Assembly: GCF_007004765.1 (NCBI RefSeq)
Contig: NZ_VIKR01000002.1
Span: 248,001 to 312,000, forward strand
Reading direction: 5' to 3'
Length of the DNA: 64,000 bases
DNA from: Aliikangiella marina
GTDB taxonomy: Bacteria > Pseudomonadota > Gammaproteobacteria > Enterobacterales > Kangiellaceae
The notes beneath the pieces are model-generated. The model was not told the DNA's origin, searched no databases, and was given only the letters and a program-made list of their open reading frames with translations. The position numbers were made by a program, and so were the translations under genes. Shown in pieces: positions 7,364 to 16,081 of the stretch (position 1 is its first letter; the number at the start of each line of letters is the position of its first letter).

Positions 7364-10300
7364 GTGGCTGGTAATACTTATTCAAACTCTAGTGAATTTA
7401 ATCGTGGCCAAGAGCTATTTAATCTATGTCGAAATGGCCAGGTCGATGTCTCTCATCTTTCGCCTGAAGATCGTCAGTTAGTTAATGATTACCTAATAAC
7501 GGCAAAACTATCCCAAGACCAGTACTCAAATGAAGCGATAAGAGCTGTCGATGATCGGGCAGATAAGTTAGCCAAAGACTCGGACACTGTAGGAGATTCG
7601 ACATTTTTGAATCAGACTCAGTCTGATTTGGATCGCGATTTAAACTTAGACAACACCAAGGAAGGATTGGAAATAACGAAGAATGTTACTGATGGAATTT
7701 ATACTGTAGCGAAAAATGCTGCTGGGCCTGCTGGAGACGCGGCCGATAAAGTTATTAGTAAAGGAAAAGATGCCGCTGAACTGGCTACTTCGGATGATCC
7801 TTTAGATAAAGCGATTGCAACTGCAAAACTCAGCGAAAATAAACCATTAGAGATGAGTCTGCGGACAGCAAAATTAAACCAACAAAAACAAAGTGGGGAA
7901 ATATCCGACGAGAAATATAATCGTGAAATGATGCAGATAGGTATTGATTCGACCGGTAATGATACAGCGAAAGATGCTATGTCATTGACTAACAATACAA
8001 TGAATATCAAAGACTCAGTGAATAATATTCGTGACAATGAAAATTATCGTGAACAACAAACTCAGCAGATTGATAAACAAAAAGAAAAAGATGCGGAGGT
8101 CAGTCAAAAGTTAGATGATAAATCTCAGCAATTACGAGGACAAACCGATTTTCAGCGAACTAAACAAGACCTTGAATCGGGTAATGATGAAAGAACAAAT
8201 AAAATCGTTGAGCAGCTAGCCAATGATCCTGAGGTTAAATCAATTTCGCCGCAACGAGAAGCTGAACTCAGAGAGGATGCAAAAAGAGCGGATGAAAATT
8301 TCCGTAACACTGCTGAGAGAGAAACTCAGCAATCCATCCGGCCATTGCCAAAAGATTCAAACCCGAATGATTACCCTATGCAAAGTCCAACCGAGCAAAG
8401 CGAGCCTGTTGCAGCGCCATTGGCGATGGATGCAGAGACAAAGATGAACCTTTCTGAAGAAGGAATGGAGCACCATAAAAACTGGATTGAAAAACATGGA
8501 ACTGATGCTCGATTGGCCAGCACTGACTCAAGCATGGATGAGGCGGCGCGCCAAGCCAGTGCTGCTGACAACGAACGCTATATGAATAGCCAAGAGTACC
8601 AAGACTTTAAAAACGAAAATTTAGAGAAATATGAAAACGATGCCAATGCTTCATTGGAAAAAATCAAACAGTCAGAGCAGGATGCTGAATCACAAGTTTC
8701 CGGTTTAAATAGCCAAAAAAACGAGTTCGATCAAAAAATAAATACGACTTTGGCTGAGTCGCAAGAAAGCCAACAAAAGCTTAATGAAAATGTATCACGA
8801 TCTGAAGATGCCGTCACTGCTGCAGATAATGCAAAGGCTAAAGAGAGTGAAGCCATTGCTTCGGCAGATAATGCTAAAGCAAAAGAAGATGAATCGGTAA
8901 CTTCAGCTGATGCTGCTAAGACGAAACAAGATGAAGCCACAGCTTCAGCGGATTTGGCAAAAGCAAAAGAAGACGAGGCAGTTACCTCAGCCGACTCAGC
9001 GAAAACGAAACAGGAAGAGACGATTGCTTCAGCAGATACCGCGAAAGCAAAAGAAGACGAAGCGATTACCTCAGCCGACTCAGCAAAAACAAAACAGGAT
9101 GAGGCGGTTGCTTCAGCAGATACCGCGAAGGCAAAAGAAGACGAAGCGATTACCTCAGCCGATTCAGCAAAAACAAAACAGGATGAGGCGGTTGCTTCTG
9201 CAGATACCGCGAAGGCAAAAGAAGACGAAGCGATTACCTCAGCCGATTCAGCAAAAACGAAACAGGATGAGGCGGTTGCTTCAGCAGATACCGCGAAGGC
9301 AAAAGAAGACGAAGCGATTACCTCAGCCGATTCAGCAAAAACGAAACAGGATGAGGCGGTTGCTTCAGCAGATACCGCGAAGGCAAAAGAAGACGAAGCG
9401 ATTACCTCAGCCGATTCAGCAAAAACGAAACAGGATGAGGCGGTTGCTTCTGCAGATACCGCGAAAGCTAAAGAAGACGAGGCGGTAGCTTCTGCTGATA
9501 CCGCAAAAACTAAAGAAGACGAAGCCATTGTCTCAGCGGATACCGCAAAGACCAAAGAAGACGAAGCCATTGTCGCGGCGGATACAGCTAAGACTAAAGA
9601 AGACGAAGCCATTGTCTCGGCGGATACCGCAAAGACCAAAGAAGACGAAGCCATTGTCGCGGCGGATACGGCTAAGACCAAAGAAGACGAAGCCATTGTC
9701 TCGGCGGATACGGCTAAGACCAAAGAAGACGAAGCCATTGTCTCGGCAGATACGGCTAAGACTAAAGAAGACGAAGCCATTGTCTCGGCGGATACGGCTA
9801 AGACCAAAGAAGACGAAGCGATTGTCTCGGCTGATACGGCTAAGACCAAAGAAGACGAAGCCATCGTCTCGGCAGATACGGCTAAGACCAAAGAAGACGA
9901 AGCTGTCGTTTCAGCCGATACGGCGAAAACCAAGGAAGACGAAGCAGTAGTCTCAGCGGATACGGCTAAGACGAAAGAAGACGAGGCCATTGTCTCGGCA
10001 GATACGGCGAAAACCAAAGAAGATGAAGCTGTCGTTTCAGCCGATACCGCAAAGACAAAAGAAGATGAAGCTATCGCTTCAGCTGACACTGCGAAAACGA
10101 GTGAAGAAGAATCGGTTGCTTCGGCAGATACAGCGAAGACTAAGGAAGATGAAACGATAGTCTCTGCTGATACGGCTAAGACGAAAGAAGATGAAGCCAT
10201 AGCTTCAGCGGATACCGCGCAAACCAAAGAAGACGAAGCGAAGAATTTTGCCGAACTTGCTCAAGAGTCAGAAAAAGAATCTTTAACGGCAAAAGAGTCA

Positions 10301-10924
10301 TCGCAAAAGAATGCTTCGGAATCAGAGATATCTAGCGCAAACGCGCAAGGTTTTATGCAAACGGCTGAGACGAGTTCTTCGATAGCACTTGACCATAGTG
10401 ATTTGGCTATGGACGGTTCAACTAAAGTTATGGCAGCTTTAGATGAGACATTAGGTATGAAAGATGAAGTAACCGATAACCTAGCGGATACTGATGATAA
10501 GAAAAATCTTACTAATGAAGCTCAACAAGAAACAGACCTTCTAAAAGGAAAAACAGAAGGTCTAATGGTTGATACAGAAATGCTGAACTCAGAAACAGAA
10601 TCAATCAAGGATGAAACTGATGTATTAAAAACCGAAACCGCATCACTTAAAGATGAAACTTCAGGCTTAAAAACTGAAACTGCGGCGTTGAAAGATGAAA
10701 CTTCTGGATTAAAAGATGAGACTGGCAAACTTAAAGATGAAACTCAAGGATTGAAAGACGAATCTGAAAGGTTAAAAGGCGAAGTCGCCGATCTTAAAGG
10801 TGAAGCGGAAACCCTTAAAGATGCCATCGAAGATCTCAAAAGAGAAGCGCAAGATGCTGTCGCAGAAGCAAAACAAGCGGCATCAGAAGCACGGTCTGCA
10901 GCAGATAGCTCTAAATATAGTTAA
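7364..10924 (+). CDS. giant coiled-coil repeat protein (34 x 14-residue repeats)
   Basis: The start is GTG at 7364, six bases after AGGAG. The 1186 residues have no signal peptide or membrane helix and are extremely rich in Ala, Lys, Glu, Asp, Ser and Thr. Residues 1-485 are helical and charged, without a known domain. Residues 486-961 are 34 tandem 14-residue units of the form SADTAKTKEDEAIV, equal to two heptads. Residues 1056-1160 are fifteen 7-residue units of the LKDETSG type, and an Ala-rich helix closes the protein. A long rod-like cytoplasmic coiled coil is expected. There are almost no aromatic residues or cysteines in the repeats. It may be a scaffold or a client of the upstream Hsp70. 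No homologue is recognised. Confidence 0.85.
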   Translation: MAGNTYSNSSEFNRGQELFNLCRNGQVDVSHLSPEDRQLVNDYLITAKLSQDQYSNEAIRAVDDRADKLAKDSDTVGDSTFLNQTQSDLDRDLNLDNTKEGLEITKNVTDGIYTVAKNAAGPAGDAADKVISKGKDAAELATSDDPLDKAIATAKLSENKPLEMSLRTAKLNQQKQSGEISDEKYNREMMQIGIDSTGNDTAKDAMSLTNNTMNIKDSVNNIRDNENYREQQTQQIDKQKEKDAEVSQKLDDKSQQLRGQTDFQRTKQDLESGNDERTNKIVEQLANDPEVKSISPQREAELREDAKRADENFRNTAERETQQSIRPLPKDSNPNDYPMQSPTEQSEPVAAPLAMDAETKMNLSEEGMEHHKNWIEKHGTDARLASTDSSMDEAARQASAADNERYMNSQEYQDFKNENLEKYENDANASLEKIKQSEQDAESQVSGLNSQKNEFDQKINTTLAESQESQQKLNENVSRSEDAVTAADNAKAKESEAIASADNAKAKEDESVTSADAAKTKQDEATASADLAKAKEDEAVTSADSAKTKQEETIASADTAKAKEDEAITSADSAKTKQDEAVASADTAKAKEDEAITSADSAKTKQDEAVASADTAKAKEDEAITSADSAKTKQDEAVASADTAKAKEDEAITSADSAKTKQDEAVASADTAKAKEDEAITSADSAKTKQDEAVASADTAKAKEDEAVASADTAKTKEDEAIVSADTAKTKEDEAIVAADTAKTKEDEAIVSADTAKTKEDEAIVAADTAKTKEDEAIVSADTAKTKEDEAIVSADTAKTKEDEAIVSADTAKTKEDEAIVSADTAKTKEDEAIVSADTAKTKEDEAVVSADTAKTKEDEAVVSADTAKTKEDEAIVSADTAKTKEDEAVVSADTAKTKEDEAIASADTAKTSEEESVASADTAKTKEDETIVSADTAKTKEDEAIASADTAQTKEDEAKNFAELAQESEKESLTAKESSQKNASESEISSANAQGFMQTAETSSSIALDHSDLAMDGSTKVMAALDETLGMKDEVTDNLADTDDKKNLTNEAQQETDLLKGKTEGLMVDTEMLNSETESIKDETDVLKTETASLKDETSGLKTETAALKDETSGLKDETGKLKDETQGLKDESERLKGEVADLKGEAETLKDAIEDLKREAQDAVAEAKQAASEARSAADSSKYS
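8819..10246 (+). repeat. 34 tandem 42-bp repeats inside the coiled-coil gene
   Basis: Units start every 42 bp from 8819 and the last ends at 10246, with no frame break. Units 6-15 alternate SADTAKAKEDEAIT and SADSAKTKQDEAVA, making an 84-bp higher-order period copied five times almost identically. Units 17-34 are simple 42-bp copies, mostly SADTAKTKEDEAIV or -AVV. Synonymous differences cluster at third positions. The opposite strand is also open for about 500 codons here only because the repeat happens to lack stops. Confidence 0.95.
10529..10843 (+). repeat. 15 tandem heptad (21-bp) repeats
   Basis: Fifteen in-frame 21-bp units encode seven-residue repeats such as ETSGLKT and ETQGLKD, with Leu at a fixed position and Lys/Asp and Glu at flanking positions. 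This is a regular heptad coiled-coil pattern in the C-terminal part of the giant protein. It is more diverged than the 42-bp array. Confidence 0.9.
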
Positions 10925-10942
10925 TGGGAGAACATAATAATA

Positions 10943-12793
10943 ATGTCCATTGCGCAACATATTGAGGGAACGCTTGGAGAGTTAGCTAAGATAACTACCA
11001 TACTTGAAGAAGCGAAAGCGAAAACCCCGCTTTACGATCAAGTTGGAAAAATTTATGACTTTGCTACCGATAAAGTTCTTCCTGCGATCGTCATCACTTT
11101 TGATTCAGATAGTAGGCATTATTTTATTAATGCTTTTCTACCTAAATTTCCGCCAGAGCTCAATTGCTCATCGCTCAAAATAAATTGTGGGAGAAATCGT
11201 ATAGCCAATGCGAGTCACTCGAAAAACTTTTCTAGCCATCAAGAATTAATCACCCACTTGTCTGAGAATTATCAGTCACTGAAAGCAATCACGCAGCTTG
11301 AAATCGAAGTCGATCAATTAGAAGGATTAGCGGCTAACTTTTTTAAGTTTGCTGATCTGAGTAAACTACTAGAACTTGATCTAATCGAATTTAATCGTCT
11401 GGTAGACAAGACTAATGTTGCCGTAGTTGCTGCTGCGATCAACTATAAATTGTCACCAGAAAATAGAGCAACGTTACTGCAAATATTAAAACAAGTTGAT
11501 TACTTGCAAATTTGCGCCTTACCAAAAATCCCTCTGGATCCCAGTGGCCCATATTGGCATCAAGAACCGGTGCCTAGCCAACTAAAAGCATTGCCACCCT
11601 GTAAACTTGATTTCACTGACAGACCAAAATTATTTGAAAGTGCTGATTCACCGATTCGTGGCCAAGTTATCCAGTCTAATCTTTTTAATCAATTTACTCA
11701 TACGGCGTCATTGGTCCAGGCACAAGTTGAAGCTAAATTACACTACTTGGATTGCTGCGAGGCAGCCGATGATTTTACCCTCACATTGATTGAAAATGAT
11801 CCTAATTTAACGGCGAATATTGAGAATAATAGAGAAGCATTAGACTTATTAAGTGATACGCTGGAGCGTTTTAATAAACAGCAACAGGAAGAGTCGAAGG
11901 CCTCATTAGTTGGCAAAGGAGCCTTCTATTATATGGTTGAAACAGAACTAGAGAACCTGCAAGTCAACGATATAGAGAAAGAACAGGTACATAATGTCTT
12001 CCGGCTGACTATTGCGCAAGATGCTTTATCTAGTATTGCCGAAGGTCTAAAGCAACGGATATCCGCACAGTTTAAATCCGATAATCAAAAGCTGCTCGAT
12101 AAGCTTGAAGAGGAGCTTACTGAAATCAACCAAAAATTCGATGGTTTAAACGAAAAAAAATCAACGGATATTTTTACCGCTGATTTTTTAAGTGCAGGGA
12201 TTTCGAATTTAGATGACCATTTGGAGTTCAAGATCCGCTACAAAGGAGAAATACCCAAAAGGGGATTGCTAAAGCGTTTGGGAGAAGGGCGTCGAGCCAT
12301 GTTCATGGTATTAATGATGTTCTCCATATTTGGCGGAATGCTTGGGTTTAATTATCGGAATTACGCTTTTATGAGTGTGTTTTTTATCTTGTTATTTATA
12401 GGTGGTACGATTTATACCTATTTTACATGGAAAAAAGATGATGAGTTTAAGCTTGGTAAAGAATTGGATAAAGCTCGTGATCAACTTCACTCTGAATATA
12501 TGCGAGCGGTCACTGAAATAGAGCGTTGTCGAGTGAAGCAAATCTCAGAAAGCGTATCACAGTTGATGCGTAAATATCGCCAACAGTTTGATAATTGGCA
12601 AAAAGGAACCGTAGACAAACTAAAAGCTGAGCTTCACGAAGCAAAATCCAGAAACAAAAACAAAAAACAAATGTTAAAAACAGAAATAAAGCGCTTTTCC
12701 GATTTAAATATTGAACTTACTAAATTAATTGAAGGTGAGAAAAATTTAGAAGTAGCTTTAAGACAAGTTGACGAGAAACTAGGACTAAAATAA
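10943..12793 (+). CDS. membrane coiled-coil protein resembling a dynamin-like protein with a degenerate GTPase site
   Basis: This 616-residue protein is the third gene of the Hsp70 operon. Residues 47-67 (AIVITFDSDSRHYFINAFLP) align by eye with the G1 region of bacterial dynamins, but the Walker lysine and serine are replaced (R58, H59). VVAAAINYKLSPENR near 155 and LPKIPLD (193-199) resemble the beta-4 strand and an eroded NKxD motif. Helical segments follow, then two closely spaced transmembrane helices (453-469 and 475-494) like a dynamin paddle, then a long basic coiled coil (about 500-616). It is inferred to be a non-hydrolysing dynamin-fold membrane protein; the comparison is not confirmed. 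The stop overlaps the next start (TAATG). Confidence 0.7.
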   Translation: MSIAQHIEGTLGELAKITTILEEAKAKTPLYDQVGKIYDFATDKVLPAIVITFDSDSRHYFINAFLPKFPPELNCSSLKINCGRNRIANASHSKNFSSHQELITHLSENYQSLKAITQLEIEVDQLEGLAANFFKFADLSKLLELDLIEFNRLVDKTNVAVVAAAINYKLSPENRATLLQILKQVDYLQICALPKIPLDPSGPYWHQEPVPSQLKALPPCKLDFTDRPKLFESADSPIRGQVIQSNLFNQFTHTASLVQAQVEAKLHYLDCCEAADDFTLTLIENDPNLTANIENNREALDLLSDTLERFNKQQQEESKASLVGKGAFYYMVETELENLQVNDIEKEQVHNVFRLTIAQDALSSIAEGLKQRISAQFKSDNQKLLDKLEEELTEINQKFDGLNEKKSTDIFTADFLSAGISNLDDHLEFKIRYKGEIPKRGLLKRLGEGRRAMFMVLMMFSIFGGMLGFNYRNYAFMSVFFILLFIGGTIYTYFTWKKDDEFKLGKELDKARDQLHSEYMRAVTEIERCRVKQISESVSQLMRKYRQQFDNWQKGTVDKLKAELHEAKSRNKNKKQMLKTEIKRFSDLNIELTKLIEGEKNLEVALRQVDEKLGLK

Positions 12794-15240
12794 TGATGAA
12801 ATTATCCGATGCTATCGAATTGCTCGGCTTATCAAGCTCATTTTCCGAAACTGAACTTGATGCATCATATGAAACAACCAGAGAAAAATTAACCAGCAGG
12901 TTAGAAAGTGCACCTGACGCACTAAAACCTAAATTTGCTAATAACTTAACTCAGCTGGATGAAGCGAAAGCGCTACTTCAAAGGCACCTAGCCAATGACA
13001 TTGAGGTCGAATCCGAAGACTTGCCGATGAGTGAGGCTTTTGTCAAAGAAAGCCATGATGATCCGATTATAGCTCAAATAAAGTCACGGTTTGACTCAGT
13101 CGAGCGAGTCAGCAAAAACAAGCAATACCAAATCTTAAATGGAAAAATGGCAGAGACCGGGGAGCTGGTGACGATAAAACTATACGAGCGTCAACTATCT
13201 AAAAGTGAACAAGATAAAGTTGACCAGCGTATGTTGTTTTTAAGTAGTCTACATTCGCACTTCGTCGAGGAAATTATCGATTACTCCGTCGAAGAAAATG
13301 GTGTCTGGTATGCGACCAAAAACTACCAAGTAGAACCTGTGCTTCGATTCTTCGAGGATAAATCTAGGACAGAGATTTTCAATTGGGTTAAACAAGCCGC
13401 TAAAGAGCTGGAGTATGCTTTTGGCGACCAGTCACACTTTAACATTAGCTTAGAGACACTTTCTGTATCCAATCAATCTGAGCCTCTGTTTTCCGATAGC
13501 TGGCTTGAATCACTAACGAAAACCGACAAAGCCAATAGTCATTATCGGGCACCAGAATCTAAACGATCGGGATTAGGCAATAAACGATCGGATAGCTATA
13601 GTCTATCTGTGATTCTACTAGAGTTACTGCTAGCGCGACGATTGAGTGATGCTTCGCTGCAAGATGCACTAAAAGATGGTGCGTTACCAGGAAAAGCACA
13701 AGCGTGTTTTCAAAAAGCGCTGAATAACAATCCAACGCGACGCTATGCTTCGATCGAAGAATTTGTAAGTGATTTAGAGGCCGCTTATGAGAGTCCAATC
13801 AAAAAAGTTGTGGTTAAGCCTTACTTTTGGGTTCCAGTGTCATTAATTATCTTGGCTGGAATTTTTTACCAATCTGTTTTTAAATTTTACGAAGAGACCA
13901 AGACTTCAATCGTCGATGAGAGTGTTGATTATCAATTGTTGGCAGTTAAATATCTTGCGGAAGCTAAGCAACTCACCGGTCAATTAGCCAGCTTTAAAAA
14001 CACCTTGACTCAAAAGAAAACACGTGCCGATGATCTACTAAGACGAGTCGCTAGAAGTGATCGTTATTCTCGAGCTGAAAAAGTCGAGGCGCAGCAACAA
14101 GTCGACATCCTGGAAGAGCAGTTATTTATTTTTAATACATTGGTGTTCTCCGAAGCGTATTCGCTAAATGCTGGTTCAGAGATTGTGGTTGCCAACTCGA
14201 TGATTACTTCAAAGGATTTTGAAGATGCGGTTAACTTATTGACGCCGATTCGTAACAAATTGCTAGTTGCAAAAAATTCTGCGGATAGGTTAGAAAAATT
14301 TGCGGCTTTGAAAATCGATGTCAAAGCAAAGAAGTTGCAAATCGATAAGGCAAGTTACATTCCGAATGAAGAAGCTTTTTTAGTCGAGCAAGATGCGTTA
14401 CAAAGCAAGCTTGCAGAATTGGAGGCAGAACAAAATATTGCGAAATTAGTGGAGCAATATTATCAACCATTAGCGGCTTTGTATGATCAGCAGTTAACTG
14501 CGATTCAAGGATCGGCTAAGGCGAGCAATGCACAAGCCTTTTCAACCTTTCAATCGATAGTCGACGCAGATTTTGTCTCCATTCCAGCTGGCCGATATGA
14601 CATGGGGATTGCTAAGGCCGGTTCAGTTGATACGCGGCCGGTTAGAAAAGTATCCATTGGCGCGCTTAAAATAAGTAAATATCCCGTGACAAACCAATTA
14701 ATGCGACAATATGCGGCATTAACCGGCAAGCTTCCTGTCAGCCGGTTTGCAAACAATCGATTGCCAGCCACTAACTTGAATTGGACAGAAGCTAAAGCTT
14801 TTCTAGATTGGATGTCTCAGCAATCAAGACAAAGTTATCGCTTACCAACGGAAGCAGAGTGGGAGTATGTCGCTAAAGCGAATAAAAAAACCACTTACTA
14901 TTGGGGTAATGGTATAGGAAGAAATAATGCCAATTGCGCCAAATGTGGCTCAAGCTGGGATGGCACAGGCGCTTCTCCAGTGGGACAATTTAAGCCTAAC
15001 GACTTTGGCGTTTTTGATATGAGTGGAAACGTTTGGGAGTGGACTCAAGACTGCTATGTCGGCAATTACCGAGGAGCTCCCTCTAATGGTAGTGCGCGAG
15101 AGTTTGCGGATTGTAAGCGCCGCGTTTTAAGAGGTGGGGCATGGAATTCTAGCGCTAAAGAAATTACTCCGACTTTTCGAAGCGCAGCTTTGCCGGACCA
15201 CAAGTCATCTACGATTGGTTTTAGAATTGTCAAAGACTGA
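12793..15240 (+). CDS. J-like / pseudokinase / transmembrane / SUMF1-domain fusion protein
   Basis: This 815-residue protein has four parts. Residues 1-66 resemble a J domain (IELLGLSSSFSETELDASYE) but lack HPD. Residues about 97-335 are a protein-kinase fold: VTIK with Lys129, an HRD-like HFNISLET (215-222) in which the catalytic Asp is Asn217, no DFG, but APE (253-255) and SDSYSLSVILLELL with Asp267. A single membrane helix follows (about 343-361), then a coiled coil (about 375-560). Residues 594-815 form an FGE-sulfatase/SUMF1 domain with GNVWEW, RGGAW (780-784) and a final GFR. The copper-binding cysteine pair of true formylglycine-generating enzymes is absent. The kinase part is predicted cytoplasmic and SUMF1 periplasmic. 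A binding or sensing role is more likely than catalysis. Confidence 0.88.
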   Translation: MMKLSDAIELLGLSSSFSETELDASYETTREKLTSRLESAPDALKPKFANNLTQLDEAKALLQRHLANDIEVESEDLPMSEAFVKESHDDPIIAQIKSRFDSVERVSKNKQYQILNGKMAETGELVTIKLYERQLSKSEQDKVDQRMLFLSSLHSHFVEEIIDYSVEENGVWYATKNYQVEPVLRFFEDKSRTEIFNWVKQAAKELEYAFGDQSHFNISLETLSVSNQSEPLFSDSWLESLTKTDKANSHYRAPESKRSGLGNKRSDSYSLSVILLELLLARRLSDASLQDALKDGALPGKAQACFQKALNNNPTRRYASIEEFVSDLEAAYESPIKKVVVKPYFWVPVSLIILAGIFYQSVFKFYEETKTSIVDESVDYQLLAVKYLAEAKQLTGQLASFKNTLTQKKTRADDLLRRVARSDRYSRAEKVEAQQQVDILEEQLFIFNTLVFSEAYSLNAGSEIVVANSMITSKDFEDAVNLLTPIRNKLLVAKNSADRLEKFAALKIDVKAKKLQIDKASYIPNEEAFLVEQDALQSKLAELEAEQNIAKLVEQYYQPLAALYDQQLTAIQGSAKASNAQAFSTFQSIVDADFVSIPAGRYDMGIAKAGSVDTRPVRKVSIGALKISKYPVTNQLMRQYAALTGKLPVSRFANNRLPATNLNWTEAKAFLDWMSQQSRQSYRLPTEAEWEYVAKANKKTTYYWGNGIGRNNANCAKCGSSWDGTGASPVGQFKPNDFGVFDMSGNVWEWTQDCYVGNYRGAPSNGSAREFADCKRRVLRGGAWNSSAKEITPTFRSAALPDHKSSTIGFRIVKD

Positions 15241-15304
15241 TAGAAACTCACTTAACAATTTCTAATGTTGCGTTTCCTCGTTAGATTGTCTCAACCTCTC
15301 CTAG

Positions 15305-15325
15305 CCCTCTCCTGATAGGAGAGGG
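15305..15325. repeat. perfect palindrome in the gap after the fusion gene
   Basis: A 9-bp stem, CCCTCTCCT (15305-15313) and AGGAGAGGG (15317-15325), encloses a three-base loop, preceded by a partial copy (CCTCTCCTAG). No T-run follows, so it is less like a terminator than a dispersed extragenic palindrome. It lies in the 169-bp gap between the convergent fusion and reductase genes, which holds nothing else recognisable. Confidence 0.6.
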
Positions 15326-15409
15326 GATGAAGTGATTGTGCGGTTGGGTTGGGCTGGATTGGATTGTCGCTAACTCTTGAACTCTAAGAACCGGTGTCAG
15401 CCCCCTTGC

Positions 15410-16048
15410 TTAATTAAGCAGCTTAAACGCATGCGTCCAATGGTTTTGGTTAAACCCTTTGATACACCAAAGCATGCAAAGTGGTTCGATGGCTCTTGCA
15501 GCTTCCACAGAGCCCATGTCTTCGATTTCCCATCCGAACTGATCGAGAATCTTACCAACTTGCTTTTTAGCATCGTTATTGTTGCCGCAAATAAACATGC
15601 TAGGCCGACCTTGTGAGTACTGCGGATTAACCATCATTGCACTGCCCACTGAGCTAAAGGCTTTAACAAAATTGGTTTCGGGAAAACGACTTTGCAATCT
15701 TTCCATGAGCGAGTCATTTTGCTCGGTAAAAAATTGCAAGACGCCATTAACTGGTGGTTCGTCTGAGATAGGATTGTTTGCATCGATTAATGTTTTTCCT
15801 GATAGATTTTCTGCTCCTGCCATCTCCAGCGCGGACTCAGCGACACTACCTTTTACCGCCAGCACTACTAACTCGGCATACTCCGCCGCGTCGGCAAAAC
15901 TACCCACTTGAATGCTCGGGTTGTCTGTTACAAATTTATCTAATTGAGCCGGATTACGAGTCCCAAGTTTTACTTGATACCCGTGCTTTTCAAATCCAGC
16001 CGCTAGCGTTTGTGCGACAATTCCTGAGCCGATTATTCCAATATTCAT
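15410..16048 (-). CDS. NADP-binding F420-reductase-like oxidoreductase
   Basis: This 212-residue protein begins with a Rossmann dinucleotide motif (GIIGSGIVAQTLAAGF, about 4-19) and LGTRNP, which fits NADP recognition by an Arg after strand 2. The fold and length match the NADPH-dependent F420 reductase-like family (COG2085). Such proteins occur in bacteria without F420 and have unassigned substrates. It lies 33 bp downstream of the short-chain dehydrogenase on the same strand and is probably co-transcribed with it. Confidence 0.82.
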   Translation of the reverse strand: MNIGIIGSGIVAQTLAAGFEKHGYQVKLGTRNPAQLDKFVTDNPSIQVGSFADAAEYAELVVLAVKGSVAESALEMAGAENLSGKTLIDANNPISDEPPVNGVLQFFTEQNDSLMERLQSRFPETNFVKAFSSVGSAMMVNPQYSQGRPSMFICGNNNDAKKQVGKILDQFGWEIEDMGSVEAARAIEPLCMLWCIKGFNQNHWTHAFKLLN

Positions 16049-16081
16049 TGTGTTTATCCTATGAGTTTTATCATTTCAGTT

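Noticed and set aside
9528-9950. Arg/Lys-rich plus-strand frames within the repeat gene
   Set aside because: They are out-of-frame readings of the 42-bp repeat without any supporting start or context.
8731-10227. Long minus-strand open frame of about 500 codons across the repeat array
   Set aside because: It is the shadow of the 42-bp repeat, which lacks stops in that frame; it has no start context or family signal, and the plus-strand gene is in a tight operon.
15305-15325. Terminator for the fusion gene
   Set aside because: The stem is strong but no T-run follows, so it is listed only as a palindrome.
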